Positions 7,258 through 14,453 of a stretch of DNA of 50,151 bases are shown in pieces. The notes beneath the pieces are model-generated. The model worked only from the letters and a program-made list of their open reading frames with translations, was not told the origin of the DNA and searched no databases. How positions within the stretch are numbered: position 1 is the stretch's first letter; each line of letters opens with the position of its first letter. The position numbers and the translations under genes were made by a program. Source of the stretch: GCA-002772825 sp964560655 (GTDB taxonomy: Bacteria > Patescibacteriota > Minisyncoccia > GCA-002772825); contig CAZLLR010000002.1 in the NCBI GenBank assembly GCA_964560655.1, positions 1-50,151 on the forward strand. Direction: 5' to 3'.

Positions 7258-8070
7258 CTACTTACTAACAAAATACCTTCTCCACCTTTTATCACCCTCT
7301 TTCTCTAAGAGTCCAATATCTACCACATGGAGTAATCTACGCTGAATAGTCTTTTGACTCATCTTTGGAAAACGAGAAGAAATGTCCTTTATAGTGACAT
7401 GTCCATTCTTCTTAATAAAGTCTATAATCTCTCTTACTTGACTGTCCTTTTGAGCATTTAATACCTGATTTTTACTTAAGTCTTTTTTATTAGTATTAAC
7501 TATATCTTTATTACCAGAGTCTAAACGGTAGTTACCCCGAACAGAACTAGATCTATCATCATAGTTGCTTCTAATGGACATATTCTGCCCTTGTCCTTTA
7601 CCAAGTTGTCCTTTATGTATTGATTGTCCTTTACGCTGTCCATTACCCGTATCTGCCTGTCCTTTACCAAAAGGATTGTCCTTATGGACACTATCGGACA
7701 GCTCAGGGAATAGTTTGTCTGAAAATAATACCTCTTCTCTTTTATCGCTTTCTATAAGCTCGCTTATTTTTTCATATTCTCTCTTTAGTATCTCAAAATT
7801 TAAACCAGCGATAAAACCGCTAAGACTGGCTAAATCTAACATAGAAATCACCTTGTTTAAGGAGTCAAGTATCTCCATAAAAGAGGTTGTCTTATCTTGA
7901 GAAGTTTTATCCTTGAGAGAAACGACGTTTATTAGGATATTAACTGAAGCTTCTCTTAGTAGCCATTTAAGAGGTTCTTTGTCAGGTAAAAAATCCGTCA
8001 CCTTATATAAGGCATTTGTGATCTTCCCCACCCTTTCTGTTAAAAAAATATAACTTTCCTCATTTGCCAT
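7258..8070 (-). CDS. Winged-helix DNA-binding protein with KGQ-rich linker
   Basis: This 270-residue protein has three parts. Residues 1-125 are helical and unrecognised. Residues 130-200 are a low-complexity linker with repeated KGQ/GKGQ, encoded by recurrent TGTCCTTT (plus-strand) units between about 7585 and 7690. The C-terminal 60 residues look like a winged helix (VREIIDFIKKNGHVTIKDIS then SQKTIQRRLLHVVDIGLLEK, and a basic RWRRYF wing), similar to DeoR/MarR-type HTH domains. It is divergently placed from ftsK, with repeat copy B between them. Probably a transcription regulator, or a DNA-associated structural protein if the N-terminal domain oligomerises. No ligand domain is recognised. 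Confidence 0.75.
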   Translation of the reverse strand: MANEESYIFLTERVGKITNALYKVTDFLPDKEPLKWLLREASVNILINVVSLKDKTSQDKTTSFMEILDSLNKVISMLDLASLSGFIAGLNFEILKREYEKISELIESDKREEVLFSDKLFPELSDSVHKDNPFGKGQADTGNGQRKGQSIHKGQLGKGQGQNMSIRSNYDDRSSSVRGNYRLDSGNKDIVNTNKKDLSKNQVLNAQKDSQVREIIDFIKKNGHVTIKDISSRFPKMSQKTIQRRLLHVVDIGLLEKEGDKRWRRYFVSK

Positions 8071-8104
8071 AGCTTAAACTTAAAACTTAAACAAAGAAAA
8101 GTAA

Positions 8105-8153
8105 ACCCTCCCTTCGCTTTAGCGAAGGTCACACTAAATTTTAGTGTGAGGGT
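8105..8153. repeat. Three-way-junction repeat, family GTAAACCC, copy B
   Basis: Outer stem ACCCT (8105-8109) / AGGGT (8149-8153); arm 1 CCTTCGC-TTTA-GCGAAGG (8111-8128); arm 2 CACACTAAA-T-TTTAGTGTG (8130-8148). It is flanked by GTAAACCC and GGGTAAACCCC. It sits in the divergent intergenic space between the winged-helix gene and ftsK. Confidence 0.9.
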
Positions 8154-8207
8154 AAACCCCGCCGAGAGGGGTAAAGTTTTCCGCTTCCCGCTTTTCGCTT
8201 TTCGCTT

Positions 8208-8213
8208 TATAAT
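8208..8213 (+). promoter_or_regulatory. -10 box of ftsK, probable leaderless start
   Basis: A perfect TATAAT ends six bases before the ftsK ATG at 8220, so transcription should begin at or next to the start codon. The -35 region (about 8185-8190, TTCCCG) is weak. No Shine-Dalgarno sequence exists. The assignment is by inspection. Confidence 0.65.
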
Positions 8214-8219
8214 GTCACC

Positions 8220-10445
8220 ATGGCAAAAAAAGGTAAAAAGAATAATAGTAAAGTTAAGTGGCACTCTGGAGTAAAAGAAGAGACTAGGCATTCTATCCTT
8301 GCTGTAATCTCATTTGTTCTTGCACTCTTTTTCACACTCTCAGCAGTAGGTAGAGCCGGCATAGTTGGTGACTCAATATTTAAATTTTTTGAATTTCTTT
8401 TTGGAGGAGGATTTTTTCTTCTGCCCGTATCCTTTTTCTTGATCGGGGTCTCTTTTTTATCTTCGTTTCGACCGAACTTTATGTTAACGACATTTGTCAG
8501 TGGTATATTCTTTTTCATCTCAAGCCTGGGTCTTACTGACATCATACTTAAAGATGGAAAGTCTGGTGGCTTTATAGGGAAAGCAATTTCTTTTCCACTT
8601 CTAAAACTCTTTGATTTCTGGGTTAGCTTGATAATTCTTTTCGCAATTCTCGTGATCTCACTTCTCTTGATGTTTAACATGAGGCTTAAGTTGATCAAAC
8701 CAAGTTTCTTAAAGTGGCCAATCTTGAGCAAAAAAAATAACGTCAATTCTCCAGCAACTAATGACGAAGAAGATGAGTACGAGTCAGAAGAAGAGGAGGA
8801 ATATGATGATGAGGAAGAACCTCAAGAAAACTTGAAAGGTAAATTAAAAGGAGCCGTAAGTGCTATGAAAGAAAAAATTACTCCTAAGAAGAATTCCTTA
8901 GATGAAGGGTCGGAACTCATAATATCTTCAAGTACTCACTCGGGGGTAGTGTTCTCTCCTCCGCCTATGTCACTACTTGAACATGACAGGGGTAAACCAG
9001 CAGTCGGAGACACTAAAGCAAACTCCAATATCATAAAAAGAACTCTTCAAAACTTCGGCATAGAAACGGAGATGGGAGAAATATCGATAGGTCCATCTGT
9101 GACACAATACACACTCAAGCCGGCTGAGGGGGTGAAACTCTCTAAGATTATCGCCCTACAAAATGACCTTTCTTTATCTCTTGCTGCCTATCCTATCCGT
9201 ATAGAAGCTCCAATACCCGGAAAATCACTTGTCGGTATAGAGATACCAAATACAGTTAAAGCAATCGTCGGACTAGCTTCACTCTTGGGCGACGATGAGT
9301 ACAAGAATTCTCCTTACCCTCTTCTCTTTGCATTAGGAAGAGGCGTCTCAGGAAAAACATTTTTCTCAAACTTGGCAAAGATGCCTCACATACTTATAGC
9401 CGGCGCAACCGGGGCAGGTAAGTCAGTGATGATACACTCTCTCATAACTTCTCTTCTTTACAGAAATTCTCCAGAAAATCTTAAACTTATCTTAGTAGAC
9501 CCTAAGAGAGTCGAACTTACGCTCTATAACAATATACCTCACCTTCTTACACCAGTGGTCACAGATGCAAAGAAAGCCATCTTAGCTCTAAGGTGGGCAG
9601 CCAGAGAGATGGATAGACGATATGATATATTAGAGAAATATGGTGTCCGTGATGTTCAATCTTACCATAAGAATATACTCGCTCCTTATGTAAAAAAACA
9701 GCAAAAAAATGGTGCAGTAGAAGAAGATGAGAATGAAGGACCAGAAACCCTACCCTATATAGTAGTAGTGGTAGATGAGCTAGCTGATATTATGACAAGC
9801 TACCCCCGAGAACTTGAGTCAGCTATAGTAAGACTCGCTCAGATGTCTCGAGCAGTAGGAATACACCTTGTAATATCAACCCAAAGGCCTTCCGTAGAAG
9901 TTATCACAGGGCTTATTAAAGCGAATATCCCTTCTCGTATAGCCTTGCAAGTAGCTTCACAGATTGATTCTAGAACTATCCTTGATATGTCTGGAGCGGA
10001 GAAACTCTTAGGGTGCGGGGATATGCTGTATCTTGCAAGCGATATGTCCAAACCAAGGCGTATACAATCTCCTTTTATCTCAGAGAACGAAGTAAAGAAA
10101 GTTGTGAAATTCCTAAGAGATACTTATGAGGATTATCCGCCAGCTGATGGACCTAACGACATAAACCTCTTTGAAGCTGGAAATGATCAAGGCTCTATTT
10201 TTAGCCAAAAGTTTGATGACCCAAGTGCCTCAAGTGATGATGATGAACTGTATGAAGAAGCCAGAGAGACTGTAATAAAAGCCGGAAAAGCCTCTTCATC
10301 ATACTTACAGAGAAAGCTAAAAGTTGGCTATGCTAGAGCAGCACGACTACTTGATATGCTTGAAGAGCGTGGGGTCGTGGGGCCTGCCGACGGCTCAAAG
10401 CCGAGAGAAATATACGAAGAACCCTTAGATAATGACGAGTCCTAA
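8220..10445 (+). CDS. ftsK: DNA translocase FtsK
   Basis: This 741-residue septal DNA pump couples chromosome segregation to division. Residues 20-155 contain about four membrane helices; 180-200 is a very acidic linker (EEDEYESEEEEEYDDEEE); the motor follows with Walker A GATGAGKS (395-402), Walker B IVVVVDELAD (514-523) and the ISTQRPSVEVITGLIKANIP block (552-571). The C-terminal winged-helix gamma domain (about 675-735, SSSYLQRKLKVGYARAARLL) normally reads polar KOPS-type sites. The linker is far shorter than in E. coli FtsK, as is usual outside the gammaproteobacteria. It begins a plus-strand group with an Ig-like protein gene and recA. Confidence 0.97.
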   Translation: MAKKGKKNNSKVKWHSGVKEETRHSILAVISFVLALFFTLSAVGRAGIVGDSIFKFFEFLFGGGFFLLPVSFFLIGVSFLSSFRPNFMLTTFVSGIFFFISSLGLTDIILKDGKSGGFIGKAISFPLLKLFDFWVSLIILFAILVISLLLMFNMRLKLIKPSFLKWPILSKKNNVNSPATNDEEDEYESEEEEEYDDEEEPQENLKGKLKGAVSAMKEKITPKKNSLDEGSELIISSSTHSGVVFSPPPMSLLEHDRGKPAVGDTKANSNIIKRTLQNFGIETEMGEISIGPSVTQYTLKPAEGVKLSKIIALQNDLSLSLAAYPIRIEAPIPGKSLVGIEIPNTVKAIVGLASLLGDDEYKNSPYPLLFALGRGVSGKTFFSNLAKMPHILIAGATGAGKSVMIHSLITSLLYRNSPENLKLILVDPKRVELTLYNNIPHLLTPVVTDAKKAILALRWAAREMDRRYDILEKYGVRDVQSYHKNILAPYVKKQQKNGAVEEDENEGPETLPYIVVVVDELADIMTSYPRELESAIVRLAQMSRAVGIHLVISTQRPSVEVITGLIKANIPSRIALQVASQIDSRTILDMSGAEKLLGCGDMLYLASDMSKPRRIQSPFISENEVKKVVKFLRDTYEDYPPADGPNDINLFEAGNDQGSIFSQKFDDPSASSDDDELYEEARETVIKAGKASSSYLQRKLKVGYARAARLLDMLEERGVVGPADGSKPREIYEEPLDNDES

Positions 10446-10472
10446 CAGCATCCTCTATAAAACATACAAAAA

Positions 10473-10820
10473 ATGTTCAACAAAGATAAAATAATCATAA
10501 AAATTATAATAGGCTCTATTTTGTTTGTAATAGTCGCTGGTTATTCATATTATGAGATCAAAGACTTCCTTGCTGGGCCAAAAGTAGAGATAACTTCGCC
10601 CCAAGATGGTGATATCACACACCAGTCTCTCCTGAAGATACAAGGCACTACAAAAAATATCTCAAAATTACTCCTAAATGATAAACAAATTTTTACAGAT
10701 GAAGAAGGTATATTTAATGAGGAATTGCTCTTGTCTCTCGGTTATAATATAATAGAAGTTAAAGTTCGAGATAGATTTGAAAGAGAAACGAAAAAGACTT
10801 TAAAAGTAATATATAAATAA
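10473..10820 (+). CDS. Small membrane-anchored Ig-like protein
   Basis: This 115-residue protein has one N-terminal membrane helix (about residues 8-27) and a single compact beta domain (residues 36-115, PKVEITSPQDGDITHQSLLK onward, ending ETKKTLKVIYK) resembling the bacterial Ig-like/glucodextranase-B fold. It would face outward. It lies 27 bases after ftsK and nine before recA, so the three are probably cotranscribed. Nothing visible links it to DNA metabolism; an envelope role is more likely. No Shine-Dalgarno sequence. Confidence 0.75.
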   Translation: MFNKDKIIIKIIIGSILFVIVAGYSYYEIKDFLAGPKVEITSPQDGDITHQSLLKIQGTTKNISKLLLNDKQIFTDEEGIFNEELLLSLGYNIIEVKVRDRFERETKKTLKVIYK

Positions 10821-10829
10821 ATACACACT

Positions 10830-11837
10830 ATGGCAAAAGCAAAGCCAAGAGTACACTTAGACAAAGACAGCAGTATAGAAGACACACTAAACTTAATAAG
10901 GACAAAATACGGAGAGGGTTCCATAATGAAACTGGGAGATACTCCGAAGGTTGATATAGATGTCATACCATCTGGTTCTATCGGGCTTGATGAAGCTCTG
11001 GGAGTAGGAGGAATACCATTAGGAAGGATTATCGAGATATTCGGACCTGAATCTTCAGGAAAGACGACGTTATCACTTCTTATGGTAGCTCAAGCTCAGA
11101 AGAAAGGTGGATTATGCGCATTTATAGATGCAGAACACGCTATGGACCCAGAATACGCAAAGAAATTAGGCGTCAAAATAGATGATCTTCTTATCTCTCA
11201 GCCTGACACAGGAGAACAAGCGCTTGAGATAACCGAGAGTCTTGTACGTTCTTGTAAACTAGACCTTATCGTTATAGATTCTGTAGCTGCTCTTACTCCG
11301 AGAGACGAGATAGAAGGAGAAATGGGAGCATATCACGTAGGTAAACAAGCAAGACTTATGTCTCAAGCTCTTCGTAAGCTCACAGCCATAGGGGCAAAGA
11401 GTAAGACTTCAGTAATCTTTATAAATCAGATCCGCATGCAGATAGGAGTGATGTTTGGTAACCCGGAAACAACGCCGGGAGGAAAAGCTCTTAAGTTTTA
11501 TTCATCTGTAAGGATTGACGTAAGGCGTATCGCTCAGATCAAAAAAGGAGAAGAAGTAATAGGTAACCGTATTCGCGCTAAAGTGGTTAAAAACAAAGTG
11601 GCTCCCCCTTTCAAAAAAGCAGAGTTTGACCTTATCTTCTCAGAAGGAATTTCAAGAGAAGGAGAACTCTTGGCCTTAGGGGAAGTTCATGAGATAGTAA
11701 CAAAAAGTGGCTCTTCTTATAGCTACGGTGAAGAAAAACTCGGAAGAGGATATGATGCCTCTCGCCTATTCCTTAAAGAAAATCCTAAAATATCAAAAGA
11801 GATAGAAAAAAAGATCAAAGAAGCCTTGAAAAAATAA
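10830..11837 (+). CDS. recA: Recombinase RecA
   Basis: This 335-residue strand-exchange ATPase drives homologous recombination. It has Walker A GPESSGKT (72-79), Walker B LIVIDSVAALTP, loop L1/L2 region NQIRMQIGVMFGNPETTPGG, and the basic SVRIDVRRIAQIKKGEE block. The C-terminal tail is shorter than in E. coli (353 residues) and basic (EKKIKEALKK) rather than acidic, so the usual autoinhibitory acidic tail is missing. No LexA-type operator is visible in the nine-base gap upstream, so it probably depends on the ftsK promoter or an internal one. A strong terminator follows. Confidence 0.98.
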   Translation: MAKAKPRVHLDKDSSIEDTLNLIRTKYGEGSIMKLGDTPKVDIDVIPSGSIGLDEALGVGGIPLGRIIEIFGPESSGKTTLSLLMVAQAQKKGGLCAFIDAEHAMDPEYAKKLGVKIDDLLISQPDTGEQALEITESLVRSCKLDLIVIDSVAALTPRDEIEGEMGAYHVGKQARLMSQALRKLTAIGAKSKTSVIFINQIRMQIGVMFGNPETTPGGKALKFYSSVRIDVRRIAQIKKGEEVIGNRIRAKVVKNKVAPPFKKAEFDLIFSEGISREGELLALGEVHEIVTKSGSSYSYGEEKLGRGYDASRLFLKENPKISKEIEKKIKEALKK

Positions 11838-11858
11838 AGCTTAATTTACGGGCAAAAT

Positions 11859-11891
11859 AAAAAGACCAGTCATCGTAAGACTGGTCTTTTT
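11859..11891 (+). terminator. Terminator after recA
   Basis: AAAAAGACCAGT / ACTGGTCTTTTT, 12-bp stem with a nine-base loop, ending in a T-run. Its symmetry lets it also stop minus-strand transcription from the sigma-factor unit. Confidence 0.9.
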
Positions 11892-11919
11892 ATAAATATA
11901 AACATGATACTTAAGCCTA

Positions 11920-12264
11920 TTAATTAAAACGACCTTTTATCCTCATGGGTATATTAAAATTAAATATGCCACGAAAAGCGTCCTTCAACAATAAGGATGT
12001 AAGAACTGCGATAAATACTAAGAATAACTTAACCATAATCTCTGTATGGATGAAAGCACTTAACACAAATCCGTAAACTGAAGTGATATTCAGAGCTGAC
12101 GGTAGATTCTTAAAAACACTACCAAAAGATATATAGAGTGTTATCTGCCAAGCTACGAGAGCAAATAAGCCTGTCCTTAAGTTAAAAGTCTTCCTAAAAA
12201 GCCAGATAGCATAGACTCTCCTCATAACCCCTCTTTTAAATTGTATATTTTCTTTATAATTCAT
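11920..12264 (-). CDS. Small membrane protein cotranscribed with ECF sigma factor
   Basis: This 114-residue protein has two likely membrane helices (about residues 33-52 and 76-95) between basic segments (RRVYAIWLFRKTFNLR at the start, MRIKGRF at the end). It begins three bases after the sigma-factor stop, so it is the second gene of that unit. Genes following ECF sigma factors often encode anti-sigma factors, but this protein has no recognisable anti-sigma domain: no HxxxCxxC zinc motif and almost no cytoplasmic domain. Function unknown; a membrane modulator of the sigma factor is a guess from position alone. Confidence 0.75.
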   Translation of the reverse strand: MNYKENIQFKRGVMRRVYAIWLFRKTFNLRTGLFALVAWQITLYISFGSVFKNLPSALNITSVYGFVLSAFIHTEIMVKLFLVFIAVLTSLLLKDAFRGIFNFNIPMRIKGRFN

Positions 12265-12267
12265 ACC

Positions 12268-12828
12268 CTACATAACTTCTATGCAGATCCGCTTAAGTTC
12301 CTTTTTAGCGCGGTGCACCCTCGTCTTCACCGCCTGAAGAGAGATTCCTTCGATCTTGGCTATTTCCTTTTGAGGTCTATCTTCTAAGAAGAATAAAGAC
12401 AAAATATGACTTAGTCTCTTTGGCATCTTAGACAATATAGAGATTACGAAGTCTTCAGTTTCACTTCTCTTGATATAATCGACTTTGTCGGGGATATTTT
12501 CATAAAAATCCACTTCTTCGTCAACAAACCATCTTTTTTCTTTCTGTTTCCTTCTATAAAAGGAAAAACTTGTATTTAAAACAATCCTATATGCCCACGC
12601 TTTAAAACTCCCCTCGTCTATCTCCCTAAACCTGCGAGCGTTAAAATAAATCTTCATAAAAGATTCTTGGACAATGTCTCTGGCAAGCTCTTCATCATGA
12701 ATAATGTCTTTTGCCTTGCGTAAAAAAGCATTTTGATACCTGTTAACTATTATTTCAAAAAGTGAGGGCTGGCTTAAGGATAAAGCTATGATCTCCTCGT
12801 CGCTTTTTGTTTTATCTTCAAAATCCAT
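12268..12828 (-). CDS. RNA polymerase ECF-type sigma factor
   Basis: This 186-residue protein has sigma region 2 (DIVQESFMKIYFNARRFREI, then FKAWAYRIVLNTSFSFYRRK) and region 4 (SHILSLFFLEDRPQKEIAKI, then SLQAVKTRVHRAKKELKR), with no regions 1 or 3, as in ECF/RpoE-like factors. It directs polymerase to a private promoter set, usually for envelope or stress responses. It is divergent from efp and followed by a small membrane protein rather than a classical anti-sigma factor. A TATAAT (12870-12865) lies about 36 bases upstream of the ATG, so it may be read by the housekeeping sigma factor. Confidence 0.93.
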   Translation of the reverse strand: MDFEDKTKSDEEIIALSLSQPSLFEIIVNRYQNAFLRKAKDIIHDEELARDIVQESFMKIYFNARRFREIDEGSFKAWAYRIVLNTSFSFYRRKQKEKRWFVDEEVDFYENIPDKVDYIKRSETEDFVISILSKMPKRLSHILSLFFLEDRPQKEIAKIEGISLQAVKTRVHRAKKELKRICIEVM

Positions 12829-12864
12829 TTTATTAAGCTAGAATCTACAATTGTCTCTACATAT

Positions 12865-12870
12865 ATTATA
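12865..12870 (-). promoter_or_regulatory. -10 box of the ECF sigma gene
   Basis: TATAAT on the minus strand (12870-12865), giving a predicted leader of about 30 bases before the ATG at 12828. No convincing -35 hexamer was fixed. Confidence 0.5.
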
Positions 12871-12946
12871 ACATCGTAGAGCTAAAAAAGGTTACATTAG
12901 GACCAAATCAATCGTTTGCGCCCCACACCATTATACGAATTATAGA

Positions 12947-12976
12947 TTGGACTTATCGCTTAAAATCTTATAAAAT
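12947..12976 (+). promoter_or_regulatory. Promoter of efp
   Basis: TTGGAC (12947-12952) and TATAAA (12969-12974) with a 16-base spacer; TAAAAT at 12971-12976 is an alternative -10 with an 18-base spacer. The predicted start is only a few bases before the efp ATG at 12986, so the transcript is nearly leaderless. Confidence 0.6.
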
Positions 12977-12985
12977 AAGGCTTAT

Positions 12986-13564
12986 ATGGCAATACTAGAA
13001 TATAATGAGATAAAAGAAAGGAAGTACATAATCTTTGATAATGAACCATACGAAGTTATAACCTCTCATGTCTTTCGCAAGCAAAAAAGAAAGCCCGTAA
13101 ACCAAACTAAGCTTAAAAACATGATCTCTGGCAGAATTGTCGAACATTCTTTCCATCAGAGCGACAAAGCGGTAGAAGCAAACATGGAGATTAAACATGT
13201 AAAATACTTATACTCAAATCCTAAGAAGAACGAAATATGGTTCTCTCAGGAAGACAACGCCGGAGGACGATTCTCTTTAGGTGAAGAAGTCATTGGTCCA
13301 GCTATAAAATTCCTTAAAGAAAATACAGTAGTAAATGCTCTGACGTTTGATGATAAAATTATAGGAATAAAACTCCCTATAAAAGTGGAGCTTAAGGTAA
13401 CAGAAGCGCCTCCCTCTATAAAAGGTAATACTGCCCAAGGAGGTAATAAGCAAGTGACTCTTGAGACTGGTGCAAATGTAAACACACCTCTCTTTATAAA
13501 CGAGGGGGATATTATAATGGTAAATACTGATACCGGAGAATATACGGAGAGAGTGAGTAAATAA
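12986..13564 (+). CDS. efp: Translation elongation factor P, divergent loop
   Basis: This 192-residue protein has the three-barrel EF-P architecture: KOW-like domain I (1-65), OB domain II (about 68-130) and C-terminal OB domain III ending VNTDTGEYTERVSK. EF-P rescues ribosomes stalled at polyproline, entering the E site with the tip of its domain I loop. In most bacteria that loop reads PGKG or a close variant and its Lys is modified. Here the loop between HV and TKLKN is FRKQKRKPVNQ, one residue longer and with several Lys/Arg instead. The window has many XTPT repeats but few polyproline runs. Convergent with rpsR; a terminator follows. Confidence 0.95.
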   Translation: MAILEYNEIKERKYIIFDNEPYEVITSHVFRKQKRKPVNQTKLKNMISGRIVEHSFHQSDKAVEANMEIKHVKYLYSNPKKNEIWFSQEDNAGGRFSLGEEVIGPAIKFLKENTVVNALTFDDKIIGIKLPIKVELKVTEAPPSIKGNTAQGGNKQVTLETGANVNTPLFINEGDIIMVNTDTGEYTERVSK

Positions 13565-13590
13565 TTCTTCTCCTTAATATAAGTTAAACA

Positions 13591-13617
13591 AAAAAATCGC
13601 CAATTAGGCGATTTTTT
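13591..13617. terminator. Bidirectional terminator between efp and rpsR
   Basis: AAAAAATCGCC-AATTA-GGCGATTTTTT, an 11-bp stem with A/T runs on both sides, placed between convergent genes. Confidence 0.9.
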
Positions 13618-13623
13618 AATGAC

Positions 13624-13667
13624 TTTTGAACGACTCAATCCGCCACAGCGGATTGAGTCGTTCAAAA
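13624..13667. repeat. 20-bp perfect stem-loop next to the efp terminator
   Basis: Arms 13624-13643 and 13648-13667 pair perfectly over 20 bp with loop CACA. The inner part is AATCCGC/GCGGATT. It follows the terminator by six bases. Similar AATCCGCC-type palindromic pieces occur at 33945-33962 and, imperfectly, inside tatD near 15523-15541. It may be a second terminator for rpsR or a REP-like element. Confidence 0.75.
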
Positions 13668-13686
13668 TATTCTTATATTAGTTAAA

Positions 13687-13890
13687 TTATCTACCAATAA
13701 AAGGCAAAAGAGCTAAGAAACGAGCACGCTTTATAGCAATGGCAAGTTTTCTCTGGTGTTTTGCGCAGGCACCGCTCTTTCTTCTCAATAATATGCGCGC
13801 CAAAGGATCAATAAATTTCTTTAAAGATTCAGTGTCTTTATAGTCGATTGACTTTATATTATTTATGCAAAAATAGCATTGTTTCGTCAT
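13687..13890 (-). CDS. rpsR: 30S ribosomal protein bS18
   Basis: This 67-residue S18 has the core KFIDPLARILLRRKSG followed by HQRKLAIAIKRARFLALLPF. Zinc-ribbon-like ligands are retained (CYFC near the N-terminus and CAKH in the middle), the C+ form. It binds 16S rRNA beside S6, whose gene lies two genes upstream. It ends the metG-tatD-rpsF-ssb-rpsR series. In many bacteria rplI follows rpsR; here the convergent efp terminator follows instead. Confidence 0.97.
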   Translation of the reverse strand: MTKQCYFCINNIKSIDYKDTESLKKFIDPLARILLRRKSGACAKHQRKLAIAIKRARFLALLPFIGR

Positions 13891-13915
13891 AATAGTTTTA
13901 TCAATTAATTCTTAA

Positions 13916-14374
13916 TTAAAATGGTATCTCATCAGGATTAACATCGTCTTCAGGATATTCTATAGTGTCAAGATTCTCGTTTTTATCGCCTTCTTTCTGT
14001 GCTCCACTTTCTTGAGTTGGTGCCGAAGGTTGTCCACTACCATCAGTTTTCCTTGGTCCAAATTGTACTCTCTCAGACACAATTTCTGTCCTGTAACGCT
14101 TGTTACCATCAGGTCCGTCCCAGCTTCTATTCTGAATCCTTCCTTCAATTAGAGCAGAGCTCCCCTTCTTAAGATACTGTGCCACAATCTCAGCTTGCTT
14201 ACCGAAAACTACAATATTATGAAACTGAGTATCATCCTTACGCTGACCACTCTGATCCTTCCAGACTCTGTTTGTAGCAATTGAAAATGAAGCCACTTGA
14301 GCACCAGAAGGAAGACTCCTTAACTCGGGGTCTCTTGTCAAATTACCTATAAGCAATACTTTATTTAAATTCAT
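13916..14374 (-). CDS. ssb: Single-stranded DNA-binding protein
   Basis: This 152-residue SSB has an OB fold in residues 1-105 (MNLNKVLLIGNLTRDPELR, then FHNIVVFGKQAEIVAQYLKK), a disordered Gly/Gln/Glu linker and the acidic C-terminal tip DEIPF that recruits repair proteins. It coats single-stranded DNA during replication and recombination. It lies between rpsF and rpsR, the standard arrangement. The gap to rpsF contains a three-way-junction repeat, so the ssb message begins near a structured RNA element. Confidence 0.97.
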   Translation of the reverse strand: MNLNKVLLIGNLTRDPELRSLPSGAQVASFSIATNRVWKDQSGQRKDDTQFHNIVVFGKQAEIVAQYLKKGSSALIEGRIQNRSWDGPDGNKRYRTEIVSERVQFGPRKTDGSGQPSAPTQESGAQKEGDKNENLDTIEYPEDDVNPDEIPF

Positions 14375-14400
14375 ATATGTTACTTTATATTATAATATAC

Positions 14401-14453
14401 ACCCACCCTTTGCTTTTTGCAAAGGTCACACTAAGATTTCTTAGTGTGTGGGT
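14401..14453. repeat. Three-way-junction repeat, copy C, overlapping the 3' end of rpsF
   Basis: Outer stem ACCCA (14401-14405) / TGGGT (14449-14453); arm 1 CCTTTGC-TTTTT-GCAAAGG (14407-14425); arm 2 CACACTAAG-ATTT-CTTAGTGTG (14427-14448). It has the same layout as copy B with paired substitutions in all three stems. Its right part encodes the last rpsF residues (IPTH) and supplies the TAA stop (14443-14441). Confidence 0.9.

Noticed and set aside
8207..8746. Long open frame on the minus strand opposite the 5' end of ftsK
   Set aside because: It lies wholly opposite the membrane and linker region of a clear ftsK, is basic and low-complexity, and has no family resemblance.
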